Origin: Collinsella aerofaciens
GTDB lineage: Bacteria; Actinomycetota; Coriobacteriia; Coriobacteriales; Coriobacteriaceae
DNA: 64,000 nt
NCBI RefSeq assembly: GCF_015558785.1
Contig: NZ_JADMOP010000008.1
Location: 28,090 to 92,089 of the forward strand
Direction: 5' to 3'
In this document: positions 10,680 to 21,598 of the stretch, one piece after another
How the letters are laid out: each line of letters begins with the position of its first letter
Numbering within the stretch: position 1 is the first letter of the stretch
Program-made: the position numbers and the translations under genes
The notes under the pieces: generated by a model
Told to the model about the DNA's origin: nothing
The model's input: only the letters and a program-made list of their open reading frames with translations
Database searches by the model: none

Positions 10680-11546
10680 ATGGATTGCCCGGTCACCGCT
10701 CGTCCCACCGTTATCGTTATCTCCGACTCGCTCGGTGATACCGCTTGTGAGGTGGTGCTTGCGGCGTCCGGGCAATTTGATGAAGGGGCTTTTCGTCTCT
10801 TGCGCCTGCCCAAGGTGAACTCGGTGGAGCAGGTCAAGTCGTTTGTGGGTCCGCGCGTCGATGCCGATCATCGCGATATTGCCGTGTTCCACACCATTGT
10901 CGATCCGGCGCTTCGCGCCCGTGTGCTCGATTACCTGGGCATGCTGCATATCCGTTCGGTCGACCTGATCGGCCCGACGCTCGCCGTGCTGTCGTCGCTC
11001 ATCGGTGTGCCGCCCAAGGGCGTTGCGGGCGTGATTCACAAGACCGATGACCGCTATTTCCATCGTATCGAGGCCATGGAGTATTTCGTTGAGCACGATG
11101 ACGGGCGCGGCTGCGACGATCTGTCGGGTGCCGATATCGTGCTGCTGGGCGTATCGCGTACGTCCAAGACGCCGCTGTCGATGTATTTGGCCTATCAGGG
11201 CTACAAGGTCGCCAATGTCCCACTGGCGCATGGCATGGAGCCGCCCAAGTCGATTTACGAGGTCGACCCGATGCGCCTGTTCGGCCTGATTTCGACCGTC
11301 GATGTGATTTCCGAAATTCGCGATAGCCGCTTGTGCGATGACTACGCTCGTGCCGTTGCCGGCTCCTATGCCGAGCCTGAGAGCGTGCACAGCGAGCTCG
11401 AGGAAGCCCGTGCGCTCATGAAGCGCCTAGGCTGCTTTGTGGTGCGTACCGACGGCAAGGCCATCGAGGAAAGCGCAGCCGAGATCATTAGCCACTTGGA
11501 GGAAATCCAAGAAGCCCGTGCCCGCCGCGCCGCCCGTCGAGCCTAA
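10680..11546 (+). CDS. ppsR: Pyruvate, phosphate dikinase regulatory protein (bifunctional kinase/pyrophosphorylase)
   Basis: The protein has 288 residues of the DUF299 family. The N-terminus shows SDSLGDTACEVV and the phosphate-binding loop is GVSRTSKTPLSMYLA. Members inactivate PPDK by ADP-dependent phosphorylation of a Thr near the catalytic His and reactivate it by phosphorolysis. The target gene ppdK is next downstream, and it keeps the TSHAAV target motif. The symbol is descriptive; other names are in use for the family. Confidence 0.93.
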   Translation: MDCPVTARPTVIVISDSLGDTACEVVLAASGQFDEGAFRLLRLPKVNSVEQVKSFVGPRVDADHRDIAVFHTIVDPALRARVLDYLGMLHIRSVDLIGPTLAVLSSLIGVPPKGVAGVIHKTDDRYFHRIEAMEYFVEHDDGRGCDDLSGADIVLLGVSRTSKTPLSMYLAYQGYKVANVPLAHGMEPPKSIYEVDPMRLFGLISTVDVISEIRDSRLCDDYARAVAGSYAEPESVHSELEEARALMKRLGCFVVRTDGKAIEESAAEIISHLEEIQEARARRAARRA

Positions 11547-11635
11547 TAGTAGCAGCATTTTGATAAAGCGATTTAGCAAAAATATCGCATCTGACCTGCA
11601 CTTTCTTACAGTGGTATATTCATAAGGTAACCACC

Positions 11636-11673
11636 TTTACCTACCGTTTACCGCCAGTTTTAGCACGTTTACC
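11636..11673 (+). repeat. Three in-phase TTTACC direct repeats upstream of ppdK
   Basis: TTTACC occurs at 11636, 11647 and 11668, spaced 11 and 21 bases, which is one and two helical turns. The last two are preceded by CG or ACG. They lie upstream of the proposed ppdK promoter, in a position suited to an activator or repressor. Confidence 0.5.
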
Positions 11674-11691
11674 AAACCGCGCATCCTCTGC

Positions 11692-11720
11692 TTAAGCCCG
11701 CTCAAAACCCGCCGTATAGT
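11692..11720 (+). promoter_or_regulatory. Putative ppdK promoter
   Basis: TTAAGC (11692-11697) and TATAGT (11715-11720) are separated by 17 bases, giving an untranslated leader of roughly 70 bases. The upstream part of the 249-base gap between ppsR and ppdK is AT-richer than its surroundings and also holds a TATATT near 11615 that could be a second promoter. Confidence 0.5.
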
Positions 11721-11795
11721 TCCCTCACGGCCCGCATTTGGCGGGTCGATTCGTTACCACGGTCGTGCGCGTAAGTGCATGAAAGGGGAAGTATC

Positions 11796-14546
<2,751 letters not shown>

Positions 14547-14585
14547 CGTTTTGGGTTCAGACGCCTAACGTAGCCCCCCTTCATG

Positions 14586-14613
14586 CCGTCCGTCTCATTC
14601 GTGAGGCGGACGG
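14586..14613 (+). terminator. UUCG-loop hairpin after ppdK
   Basis: A 12-bp stem (CCGTCCGTCTCA with TGAGGCGGACGG, one G-U pair) closes a TTCG tetraloop 40 bases after ppdK. The T-run is not immediate (TTTT and TTTTT occur 17-25 bases further on), so it may act as a terminator or as a 3'-end stabiliser. Confidence 0.6.
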
Positions 14614-14659
14614 TTATCATGTGCGGGTTTTGTCTTTTTGTCTGCGTAAAAAATTGTTC

Positions 14660-14687
14660 TTGCAGCAGAAACCCGCGCGTGTATACT
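14660..14687 (+). promoter_or_regulatory. Putative rplS promoter
   Basis: TTGCAG (14660-14665) and TATACT (14682-14687) are separated by 16 bases, about 60 bases before the rplS start. It lies after the ppdK hairpin, so rplS is probably transcribed on its own. Confidence 0.6.
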
Positions 14688-14756
14688 CGAATACGTTTGT
14701 TCAACTACGTGCCGGCCAGAGTGGTACGGCACCTCTAGAAGAGTAAGGAATTGCAC

Positions 14757-15098
14757 ATGGATTACATCCGCGCAATCGAGCGTCAGCAGATCCGCGAGGA
14801 CATTCCTCAGGTTCGCGTCGCCGACAACGTCAAGGTTCACTACCGCATTAAGGAAGGCGACCGCGAGCGCATCCAGGTCTTCCAGGGCGACGTCATCCGC
14901 ATGGCCGGCGCCGGTGCCCGCGAGACCTTCACCGTCCGCAAGATGTCCTTCGGTGTCGGTGTTGAGCGTACCTTCCCGCTTCACAGCCCCAAGATCGCCA
15001 AGCTCGAGGTCGTTCGTCATGGTCGCGTCCGTCGCGCCAAGCTGTACTACCTCCGCGACAAGGTGGGCAAGGCTGCTCGCATCCCCGAGAAGCGCTAA
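14757..15098 (+). CDS. rplS: 50S ribosomal protein L19
   Basis: The protein has 113 residues with the L19 features [30 protein letters not shown] and a basic C-terminus ([13 protein letters not shown]). L19 lies at the subunit interface. ATG 14757 is chosen because AAGGA is seven bases upstream; an in-frame TTG at 14751 abuts the ribosome-binding site. In many bacteria it directly follows trmD, but here about 7.7 kb of other genes intervene. Confidence 0.96.
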   Translation: MDYIRAIERQQIREDIPQVRVADNVKVHYRIKEGDRERIQVFQGDVIRMAGAGARETFTVRKMSFGVGVERTFPLHSPKIAKLEVVRHGRVRRAKLYYLRDKVGKAARIPEKR

Positions 15099-15132
15099 GA
15101 AGATCGCAGCGTCTGTCCACTCGTTTGGACGT

Positions 15133-15162
15133 AAGGGTCACCTTCGGGTGGCCCTTCTTTTT
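15133..15162 (+). terminator. Rho-independent terminator after rplS
   Basis: AAGGGTCACC pairs with GGTGGCCCTT around a TTCG loop, followed by CTTTTTAT. The stem has 10 bp with one G-U pair. Confidence 0.9.
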
Positions 15163-15191
15163 ATCTGATTTGCATGCAAGGAGGGCCTGGT

Positions 15192-15980
15192 ATGGCCAAT
15201 ATGACGAGCTCGGTTTCGGCATCGCAGGTTGCCGGAGAGCTGGCGAGCGCAACGTTTGAGGAGATCCCCGCCCTCGTGGAGCATTATCGCGAGGACCCGC
15301 GCCAGCAGGTGATCAAGGCTTGTGAACGCGCCCTCAAACGCCATTCCAAAGAGGTTGCCGAGCGCGAGCGCGTCAATGGCATGTACGAGCTTATGCATGA
15401 GCTTGGCGGCGATGGGGTGGTCGTTGGTGTCGACGAGGTGGGCCGTGGCTCGGTAGCGGGTCCCTTAACCGTGTGTGCCGTGTGCCTTCCCATGGAGCCG
15501 CGCGTCTGGGGCATCAACGATTCCAAAAAGCTCACGCCGGCGCGCCGCGAGCTGCTCTCTGTGAAGATTGCCGAGGTGGCGACGGCGATTGGTTTTTGCC
15601 ATATCGCGCCTAAGGATATCGATGAGATGGGTATGGCCCGCGCCATCCGCGTTGCCGTCGCGGGCGCCGTGGCCGATACGGGACTTGAACCCGACTGCGT
15701 CCTCATGGATGGCAACCCCTTGGGCGCCGTTCCCAATGAGCGCGACGTGGTGAAGGGCGATGCCAAGATCGCCTGTATCGCCGCGGCGTCCATCATGGCC
15801 AAGGTCACGCGTGACGAGATGATGGTCGAGTACGACGCCGAGTACCCCGAGTACCATCTGGCCGAGTCGAAGGGCTATGCGAGCCCCGAGCACATCGAGG
15901 CCATTCGCAAACATGGACTTTGTCCGCTGCACCGCGTGAGCTTTTGCGGAAACTTTCTGCAGACTGAGCGCCTTTTCTAG
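15192..15980 (+). CDS. rnhB: Ribonuclease HII
   Basis: The protein has 262 residues and removes RNA from RNA-DNA hybrids and misinserted ribonucleotides. The catalytic acids are in VVGVDEVGRGSVAGPL, NDSKKL and the AAASIMAKVTRDEMM region. About 75 residues precede the catalytic domain, as in the longer Bacillus-type enzymes. The C-terminus QTERLF resembles a sliding-clamp binding motif, which is inference. ATG 15192 is chosen because AAGGAGG lies seven bases upstream, rather than ATG 15174, which precedes that site. Confidence 0.94.
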   Translation: MANMTSSVSASQVAGELASATFEEIPALVEHYREDPRQQVIKACERALKRHSKEVAERERVNGMYELMHELGGDGVVVGVDEVGRGSVAGPLTVCAVCLPMEPRVWGINDSKKLTPARRELLSVKIAEVATAIGFCHIAPKDIDEMGMARAIRVAVAGAVADTGLEPDCVLMDGNPLGAVPNERDVVKGDAKIACIAAASIMAKVTRDEMMVEYDAEYPEYHLAESKGYASPEHIEAIRKHGLCPLHRVSFCGNFLQTERLF

Positions 15981-15987
15981 GTCAATT

Positions 15988-16009
15988 GTGGAGACAGGGA
16001 CCTCTGGGG
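15988..16009. repeat. Short motif resembling the REP-like sequence seen elsewhere in the window
   Basis: The stretch around GGAGACAGGGACC, read in reverse as GGTCCCTGTCTCC, resembles CTGTCCCC at 35773-35790 and CCTGTCCC at 63878-63898. The match is short and may be chance. Confidence 0.25.
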
Positions 16010-16029
16010 TTTTATAAACCTGCTGGTAG

Positions 16030-16071
16030 CGGGCCGTATGCAACACCATTGCTGCGTACGGCCCGTTTTTT
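16030..16071 (+). terminator. Rho-independent terminator after rnhB
   Basis: CGGGCCGTA pairs with TACGGCCCG, with an inner GCAA/TTGC stem, followed by six T's. Confidence 0.92.
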
Positions 16072-16169
16072 GACGGCATTTGGTCAGCTTTTGGTTTGCT
16101 TCCGGTACTTACCCGCATGAAAGGTGCTCTCATCATCGGGGCAATGCAGTGTGCGGGAAAGGAGACCCC

Positions 16170-16655
16170 ATGAGTGCCGCAAGCAAAAAGAGTAAGACGC
16201 AGCAGCTCAAGGAGTGTTGGGAAAACGGCAAGCTCGACTGCGGGGCGATGACGCCCGAGTTTATCAAGGGACTCAGTCCTCGCGAGCTGGGCATGCTGGG
16301 CGAGCTGATCACCATCGACTACTTTAACGAGCGCGGCTACACCTTGCTGGAGCAGGGTTATCGTTGCACCGAGGGCGAGGCCGACCTGGTGCTGCTCGAT
16401 GAGCTCGACGATGTCGTGGTGATGGCCGAGGTCAAGACCAGACGCGTTGCGCTGGATTGCAGCACGCGGGTCTTTCCCGAGGAGGCCGTGGACGCCCAAA
16501 AGCAACGTCGCTACCGCCGCATCGCAAGTTGCTATCTCATGGAGCATTATCCGCTCAAGGCGATTCGCTTCGATGCCGTGGGCGTTACCATTCGCGGCGG
16601 GCATATCGCCGAGATCGAGCACCAGTACAACGCGTTCGATTGGCAGGTGTCGTGA
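16170..16655 (+). CDS. yraN: YraN/UPF0102 family nuclease-like protein
   Basis: The protein has 161 residues. The restriction-endonuclease-like core shows GELITIDYFNERGYTLLEQ, GEADLVLLDE and MAEVKTRR, matching the E..D..ExK pattern of the family. The molecular role is poorly known. An N-terminal extension of about 45 residues (lysine-rich, then LSPRELGMLG) is longer than usual. ATG 16170 is chosen because AAAGGAG lies six bases upstream; an in-frame upstream ATG at 16080 overlaps the terminator region. It overlaps the next gene by one base (TGATG), a common pairing with the ComM/YifB gene. Confidence 0.88.
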   Translation: MSAASKKSKTQQLKECWENGKLDCGAMTPEFIKGLSPRELGMLGELITIDYFNERGYTLLEQGYRCTEGEADLVLLDELDDVVVMAEVKTRRVALDCSTRVFPEEAVDAQKQRRYRRIASCYLMEHYPLKAIRFDAVGVTIRGGHIAEIEHQYNAFDWQVS

Positions 16656-18178
16656 TGGCGTTCGAGACGTTTGCCGTTCACGCGGCCTGCATCCGCGGCG
16701 TCGAGGCGATTCCCGTCACGGTCGAGGTCTCGCTTGCCGGCGGCGTTCCGGGCATCCAGATGCTCGGCATACCGAGTATGGAGGTGATGGAGTCGCGCGG
16801 TCGTATTCGCTGCGCGATGCGCTCCGCCGGGTTCGAGATCCCGCGCTCGGGCATTACGGTCAATCTGGCGCCCGGCGATATCCGCAAGACCGGTAGCGGC
16901 TTTGATCTGCCCATCGCCATCGCGGTATTGGCGGCCGATGGGCAGATTCCCCGCGACAACCTCGATCGTTGTCTTATCGCTGGTGAGCTTGGCTTGGACG
17001 GTACGGTGCTTCCTGTCAAGGGCGAGGTGGCGTTTCAGTTATTGGCGCGTGATTTGGGGCTGTCCTTTATCGCCGGCAGGTCAGACCAGCATGTGCCACT
17101 CGCGGGCGTGGATTGCGGATTCATCGATCATTTGTCTCAGCTTGCTCATGGTATGGGCGATGCCGCGCGGCACTACTTGGATTCCGAGGGCGTCGAGGCG
17201 ACCTTTGAGCCTGAGCTCGACTATGCCGACGTGCTGGGGCAGGAAGTCGCTAAACGCGGCATGGCGCTTGCGGCGGCAGGAGAACTCGGCTTGCTCATGA
17301 TCGGGTCTCCGGGATCGGGCAAGACGATGCTCGCACGCCGTATGACCGGCATCCTGCCCGAGCTTTCCGTTGAGGATCAGCAGGAGGCACTGTGCATCCA
17401 TTCGGTTTTGGGTGAGAACATTGATGGCTTGTTGGCGGGGCACCGCCCCTTCCGCAGTCCCCACCACAGTATTTCGACCGCAGGCCTTATCGGCGGCGGG
17501 CGCCCGGTGCACCCGGGTGAGATCAGCCTTGCTCATGGCGGCGTGCTCTTTTTGGACGAGCTTGCCGAGTTTCCCACTGGCGTGCTGCAGACGCTGCGTC
17601 AGCCCATCGAGCGCGGCTACGTGAGGATCGTACGCGTCGACGGGGCTTTTACCTTCCCGTCGCGCTTTCAGCTGCTGGCTGCGAGCAATCCCTGCCCCTG
17701 CGGCTTTTTGGGCGATCGCGAGGTGCCGTGTCGCTGCTCGGCGGCGATGGTCGAGCGCTATCGGTCTAAACTGCGCGGTCCTTTGGCCGACCGTATCGAC
17801 ATGATGATCGATGTGACCCGTCCCGACCCTCAAGTGATTATCGAGGGTGCGGAGGGCATGTCGTCGGCCGAGTTACGTGACTACGTTGTGCGCTGTCGCG
17901 CCTTTCGCGCTTGGCGCGAATCCCGCATGGACGATGCGGATGCCGAGGCCGAGGATGACGAGACACGGTCCATTGACGGCGTCGTTTCGACCTTTGAGCT
18001 CGATGATGCGGCGGAGAAGTGTGTGCTCGGCCTGTCGAAGCGCACGCATCTCACAGGGCGTGGCATCGTGCGCCTTGTTCGCATTGCGCGCACGATCGCA
18101 GATGTCGCCGAGAGCGAGCAGGTGACGCAGGACCACGTGCTCGAGGCGGCGATGTACCAGGGAAGGAGGGACCAATGA
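16655..18178 (+). CDS. comM: YifB/ComM family Mg-chelatase-like AAA+ ATPase
   Basis: The protein has 507 residues. The N-terminal Lon-protease-like fold (about 1-190) is followed by an AAA+ module with Walker A GSPGSGKTML and Walker B VLFLDELAEF, a Cys-rich CPCGFLGDREVPCRC insert and a C-terminal Mg-chelatase domain. ComM in Gram-negatives drives branch migration during integration of transforming DNA; a competence role here is inference, supported by neighbouring dprA. It overlaps yraN by one base and dprA by four bases. Confidence 0.9.
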   Translation: MAFETFAVHAACIRGVEAIPVTVEVSLAGGVPGIQMLGIPSMEVMESRGRIRCAMRSAGFEIPRSGITVNLAPGDIRKTGSGFDLPIAIAVLAADGQIPRDNLDRCLIAGELGLDGTVLPVKGEVAFQLLARDLGLSFIAGRSDQHVPLAGVDCGFIDHLSQLAHGMGDAARHYLDSEGVEATFEPELDYADVLGQEVAKRGMALAAAGELGLLMIGSPGSGKTMLARRMTGILPELSVEDQQEALCIHSVLGENIDGLLAGHRPFRSPHHSISTAGLIGGGRPVHPGEISLAHGGVLFLDELAEFPTGVLQTLRQPIERGYVRIVRVDGAFTFPSRFQLLAASNPCPCGFLGDREVPCRCSAAMVERYRSKLRGPLADRIDMMIDVTRPDPQVIIEGAEGMSSAELRDYVVRCRAFRAWRESRMDDADAEAEDDETRSIDGVVSTFELDDAAEKCVLGLSKRTHLTGRGIVRLVRIARTIADVAESEQVTQDHVLEAAMYQGRRDQ

Positions 18179-19110
18179 TGGCTGAGGGGACCTTCGAGCT
18201 GCATCCAGGTGACGCGTTGTATCCCGAGACCGTTTTGGAGCTTTCTGATGTACCTCAGACGCTCTATGTGCGCGGCAACCCCGAGGCGCTTTCGACGCCC
18301 GCGCTCTCCATCATCGGTGCGCGAAAGGCCTCGCCGTATGGTCTTGCCGTGGCAGAGCTTGCGGCGAAGGTGGCGGTTGAGGCGGGAGTGACGGTAGTTT
18401 CGGGCGGTGCGGTCGGTTGTGACCAGGCCTCGGGTTGGGCTGCGGTCAACGCCGGCGGCAAACACGTTGTGGTGCTGGGGACGGGCGCCGACGTGGTCTA
18501 CCCGCGTTCGAGCGCGGGGCTGATTACGCGCACGCTTGATACGGGTGGCGCGGTCGTGTCGATCTCTCCGTGGGGCATGGGTCCGCGCAAGTTCGCCTTT
18601 CCGCGCCGCAATCGCGTAATCGCGGCCCTGTCGCAAGCCCTCTTTGTATCCGAGGCGGGTATGCCTTCTGGGACGTTTTCCACAGCCGAGGCTGCTATGG
18701 ATTTGGGGCGCGAACTTCTTGCCGTGCCGGGGTCGATCCTATCGCCCGAGTCGCGTGGCACGAATTACCTCATTGCGAACGGTGCCTGCTGCATCGTCGA
18801 CGAGGAATCTATCGAGATGGCTATCTCACGCATCTACGGAACCCTGCGCTACTCGCGCCCCGATGCTCCCGGCATTGCCGACCTGGATCCAACGCAGCAG
18901 ACCGTGATGCATGCGCTCATCGCCTCTCCGCTCAAGGTCGACGACATCGCGGCGCTCGTCTCGCTCGATGCTGTCGGCGTACTCAAACTCTTGGGTTCGC
19001 TTGAACTCGAGGGTCTTATCGAGCGCATGATGGATGGAAGGTATGCGCCCTCCAAGTTTGCCCTTCACGCCCAGACACCCTTCGGTCACAATGGAAAACG
19101 TGTCAATTAG
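18175..19110 (+). CDS. dprA: DNA-processing protein DprA
   Basis: The protein has 311 residues. The extended Rossmann fold shows SIIGARKASPYG, VSGGAVGCDQ and LGTGADVVYP, followed by GMPSGTFSTAEAA. A winged-helix-like C-terminal domain is at about residues 235-300. DprA loads RecA on incoming single-stranded DNA during transformation. The ATGATG start overlaps the comM stop; either ATG is possible, with AAGGAGG upstream. In Bacillus topA usually lies between dprA and trmFO; it is absent here. Confidence 0.94.
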   Translation: MMAEGTFELHPGDALYPETVLELSDVPQTLYVRGNPEALSTPALSIIGARKASPYGLAVAELAAKVAVEAGVTVVSGGAVGCDQASGWAAVNAGGKHVVVLGTGADVVYPRSSAGLITRTLDTGGAVVSISPWGMGPRKFAFPRRNRVIAALSQALFVSEAGMPSGTFSTAEAAMDLGRELLAVPGSILSPESRGTNYLIANGACCIVDEESIEMAISRIYGTLRYSRPDAPGIADLDPTQQTVMHALIASPLKVDDIAALVSLDAVGVLKLLGSLELEGLIERMMDGRYAPSKFALHAQTPFGHNGKRVN

Positions 19111-19124
19111 AAAGGTGTTTGCAG

Positions 19125-20462
19125 ATGCAGTTCGATCAGGTGACAGTTATCGGTGGCGGTCTGGCGGGTTCGGAGTGCGCGATCCAGCTGGCAGATCGCG
19201 GTTTTGCCGTAAAGCTGTGCGAGATGCGCCCCCAGGTGAGCTCCCCGGCTCACCATACCGATCACCTGGCAGAGCTCGTCTGCTCGAATTCGTTTAAGTC
19301 GACCCGTCCGGATTCCGCGGCTGGTTTGCTGAAGGCCGAGCTTGAGCGCATGGGTTCAGTCCTGCTCGATTGCGCCCATCGCGCGGCTGTTCCCGCCGGT
19401 GGCGCCTTGGCGGTCGACCGCGTCAAGTTTTCCGAGCTTGTCGAGGCCGAGGTTGCCGCTCGTCCCAATATCGAGGTCGTGCACGGTGAGGTCACACAGA
19501 TTCCCGAGGGTCACGTGGTCATTGCCGCGGGCCCGCTGTGTTCACCGGCGCTGAGCGAAGAGGTTATGAAGCTCGTCGGTGGCGATGCCCTGGCATTCTT
19601 TGATGCGGCGGCGCCGATCGTCGATGCCTCCACGCTCGATATGGACGTGCTGTTCTCGCAGTCGCGCTACGAGGAGCAGGGGAGCGGCGACTATCTCAAC
19701 GCTCCGCTCAACAAGGAGGAGTACGAGGCCTTTATCGAGGCGCTTACCACGGCCGACCGCGTGGTGCTCAAAGACTTTGAGGGCGGCGATCTGTTCCAAG
19801 CCTGCCAGCCTGCCGAGGAAGTTGCGCGCACCGGCAAGGACGCCATTCGCTTTGGCGCCATGAAGCCCGTCGGCCTCACCGACCCGCGTACCGGACGTCG
19901 CCCCTGGGCGGCGATTCAGCTGCGTGCCGAGAACAAGGAGAAGACCGCCTATAACCTGGTGGGCTTCCAGACCAACTTGACCTTTGGCGAGCAGAAGCGC
20001 GTCTTCCATATGGTGCCGGGCCTGGAGAACGCTGAGTTCTTCCGCTACGGTGTCATGCACCGCAATACCTTTGTCGACGCCCCTCACGTGCTCGATAGCA
20101 CCTTTGCCGTGCCCGGTACCGGCGTGCGCCTGGCCGGTCAGATCACCGGCACCGAGGGGTACATGGAAGCCGTGGCGACAGGTCTGCTCGCGGCGCTCAA
20201 CACCTATGCCGAGGCTATCGGTGCCGCGGGCGTCGAGTTGCCGCGTGTGGGCGCCCTGGGTGCGCTCGTGGGCTATGCGACCGATCCTGCCACCGTGGGC
20301 TATCAGCCTATGCATGTCAACTTTGGCCTGGTGCCGCCACTCGAGGATGGTAAGCGCCGCAGCAAACGCGACCGCTATCAGGCTTATGCGGATCGCGCCC
20401 TCGAGGCCCTTGATGCCTACTTGGCCACGCGCTCCGACTTGTTTGGAGGCGACCGGTCATAG
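19125..20462 (+). CDS. trmFO: Methylenetetrahydrofolate-tRNA-(uracil-5-)-methyltransferase
   Basis: The protein has 445 residues and methylates U54 of tRNA using folate and FAD. The FAD-binding start is VIGGGLAGSECAIQLA; LVCSNSFKSTRPDSAAGLLK contains the conserved catalytic Cys region, and IQLRAENKEKTAYNLVGFQT and PGTGVRLAGQITGTEGY are family signatures. ATG 19125 is used, with AAAGG upstream. The TAG stop overlaps the proposed AUA start of the next gene. Confidence 0.96.
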   Translation: MQFDQVTVIGGGLAGSECAIQLADRGFAVKLCEMRPQVSSPAHHTDHLAELVCSNSFKSTRPDSAAGLLKAELERMGSVLLDCAHRAAVPAGGALAVDRVKFSELVEAEVAARPNIEVVHGEVTQIPEGHVVIAAGPLCSPALSEEVMKLVGGDALAFFDAAAPIVDASTLDMDVLFSQSRYEEQGSGDYLNAPLNKEEYEAFIEALTTADRVVLKDFEGGDLFQACQPAEEVARTGKDAIRFGAMKPVGLTDPRTGRRPWAAIQLRAENKEKTAYNLVGFQTNLTFGEQKRVFHMVPGLENAEFFRYGVMHRNTFVDAPHVLDSTFAVPGTGVRLAGQITGTEGYMEAVATGLLAALNTYAEAIGAAGVELPRVGALGALVGYATDPATVGYQPMHVNFGLVPPLEDGKRRSKRDRYQAYADRALEALDAYLATRSDLFGGDRS

Positions 20463-21379
20463 CCTTTGACCTGTACGACACCGTCGACTCGTTTATCGCC
20501 TATATCGCACGTGTTGAGGGACTTTCTCCCAACACGGTGACGGCCTATGGCTCGAGGCTAGAGCGCTTTGCTGTCTGGTGCGAGCGCGAGAATATTGATG
20601 CTTTCGCTGCCGACGTGCGCACCATTCGTCGCTATCTTGCCGAGCTTTCGCGTGAGCAGGTGGCTCCCCGAACGCTTGCGGCGCACCTGTCGGCTATTCG
20701 ATCTCTCTATCGCTGGATGGCTGCCGAGGGGATTGTCGAGGGCGATGCGGTCTCGGCGATCGCATCGCCCAAGCTGCCACGTGACCTGCCGGGCGTCCTT
20801 ACGACCCAGCAGGTTGAGGCGCTGCTCAAGACGCCTGATACCTCGACGCCCGCGGGACTGCGCGATGCGGCGATGCTTGAGTTGCTCTATGCCTCCGGCG
20901 CGCGAATCTCGGAGCTCGCGGCGCTCAACGTGGAGTCTATTGGTTGGTCCGAGCGAACGCTGCGACTTTGGGGCAAGGGGAGCAAGGAGCGTATCGTCCC
21001 TCTGTATCGTCGCGCACTCGAGGCGACGCGTCTCTATATTGAGGAGGGGAGGCCGGAGTTGCTCGCTCAGGCAAAGCGCCGTGACCCCGCTACCGGGCCG
21101 CATCCGCTGCTTATATCGGCGCGCGGCAATCGCATGAGTGCCGCCATGCTCAGGCGGCGGTTCCATACGCTGGCGACGCTCGCCGGCATTCCGGCCGACA
21201 TTGCCCCGCATGCGATGCGCCATACCTTTGCGACCGATTTGCTCGAGGGCGGTGCGGACCTGCGCTCGGTTCAAGAGCTGCTAGGTCATGCGAGCCTGTC
21301 CACGACGCAGATCTACACGCATCTCACGCCCGATCGGCTCAAACGTGCCGTGGCTCAAGCCCATCCCCGCGGCGAATAG
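20459..21379 (+). CDS. xerC: Tyrosine recombinase of the XerC/XerD family, probable AUA start
   Basis: The protein has 306 residues if translation begins at ATA 20459. The N-terminal SAM-like domain is followed by the catalytic domain with all active residues: Arg in ASGARISEL, Lys in GKGSKERIVP, HAMRHTFAT, GHASLSTTQ and the Tyr in IYTHLTPDRL. Xer enzymes resolve chromosome dimers at dif. The first conventional start, GTG 20537, would cut away about 26 residues of the first helices, which are clearly encoded upstream (FDLYDTVDSFIAYIARVEGL). GGAGG lies nine bases before the ATA. It could equally be XerD; which one cannot be told by eye. Confidence 0.9.
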   Translation: MAFDLYDTVDSFIAYIARVEGLSPNTVTAYGSRLERFAVWCERENIDAFAADVRTIRRYLAELSREQVAPRTLAAHLSAIRSLYRWMAAEGIVEGDAVSAIASPKLPRDLPGVLTTQQVEALLKTPDTSTPAGLRDAAMLELLYASGARISELAALNVESIGWSERTLRLWGKGSKERIVPLYRRALEATRLYIEEGRPELLAQAKRRDPATGPHPLLISARGNRMSAAMLRRRFHTLATLAGIPADIAPHAMRHTFATDLLEGGADLRSVQELLGHASLSTTQIYTHLTPDRLKRAVAQAHPRGE

Positions 21380-21428
21380 TGGCTGGGACGTCCCGCGCCG
21401 CACTCAGGTGTGTGGTTTTGATTGCGGG

Positions 21429-21457
21429 TTGGCAGGAAGATGCATTCCTGCTATCAT
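21429..21457 (+). promoter_or_regulatory. Putative rpsB promoter and leader
   Basis: TTGGCA (21429-21434) and TATCAT (21452-21457) are separated by 17 bases. The resulting leader would be about 135 bases long and includes a CCCGG...CCGGG stem at about 21523-21549 and two GGAGG-like sites. Such a long leader before a ribosomal protein gene suggests feedback by S2, which is inference. Confidence 0.6.
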
Positions 21458-21598
21458 TCATCGGGTTGCTTCACGGCAACATGTTTTTATCACGCACGCG
21501 CGGCTACTTCATACCGTGGTGCCCGGGCTTTGGTAGCACATGTCCGGGTTGGTTTTGGAGGATGACCCCGCGCGGAGGCAAACCACAGGAGGTTTAAC

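Noticed and set aside
8129..10837. Open frame of about 900 codons on the minus strand opposite glyQ/glyS
   Set aside because: It lies antisense to clearly conserved genes, has low-complexity Gly/Val/Leu-rich translation and no family motifs. Long antisense frames are expected in GC-rich DNA with strong third-position bias.
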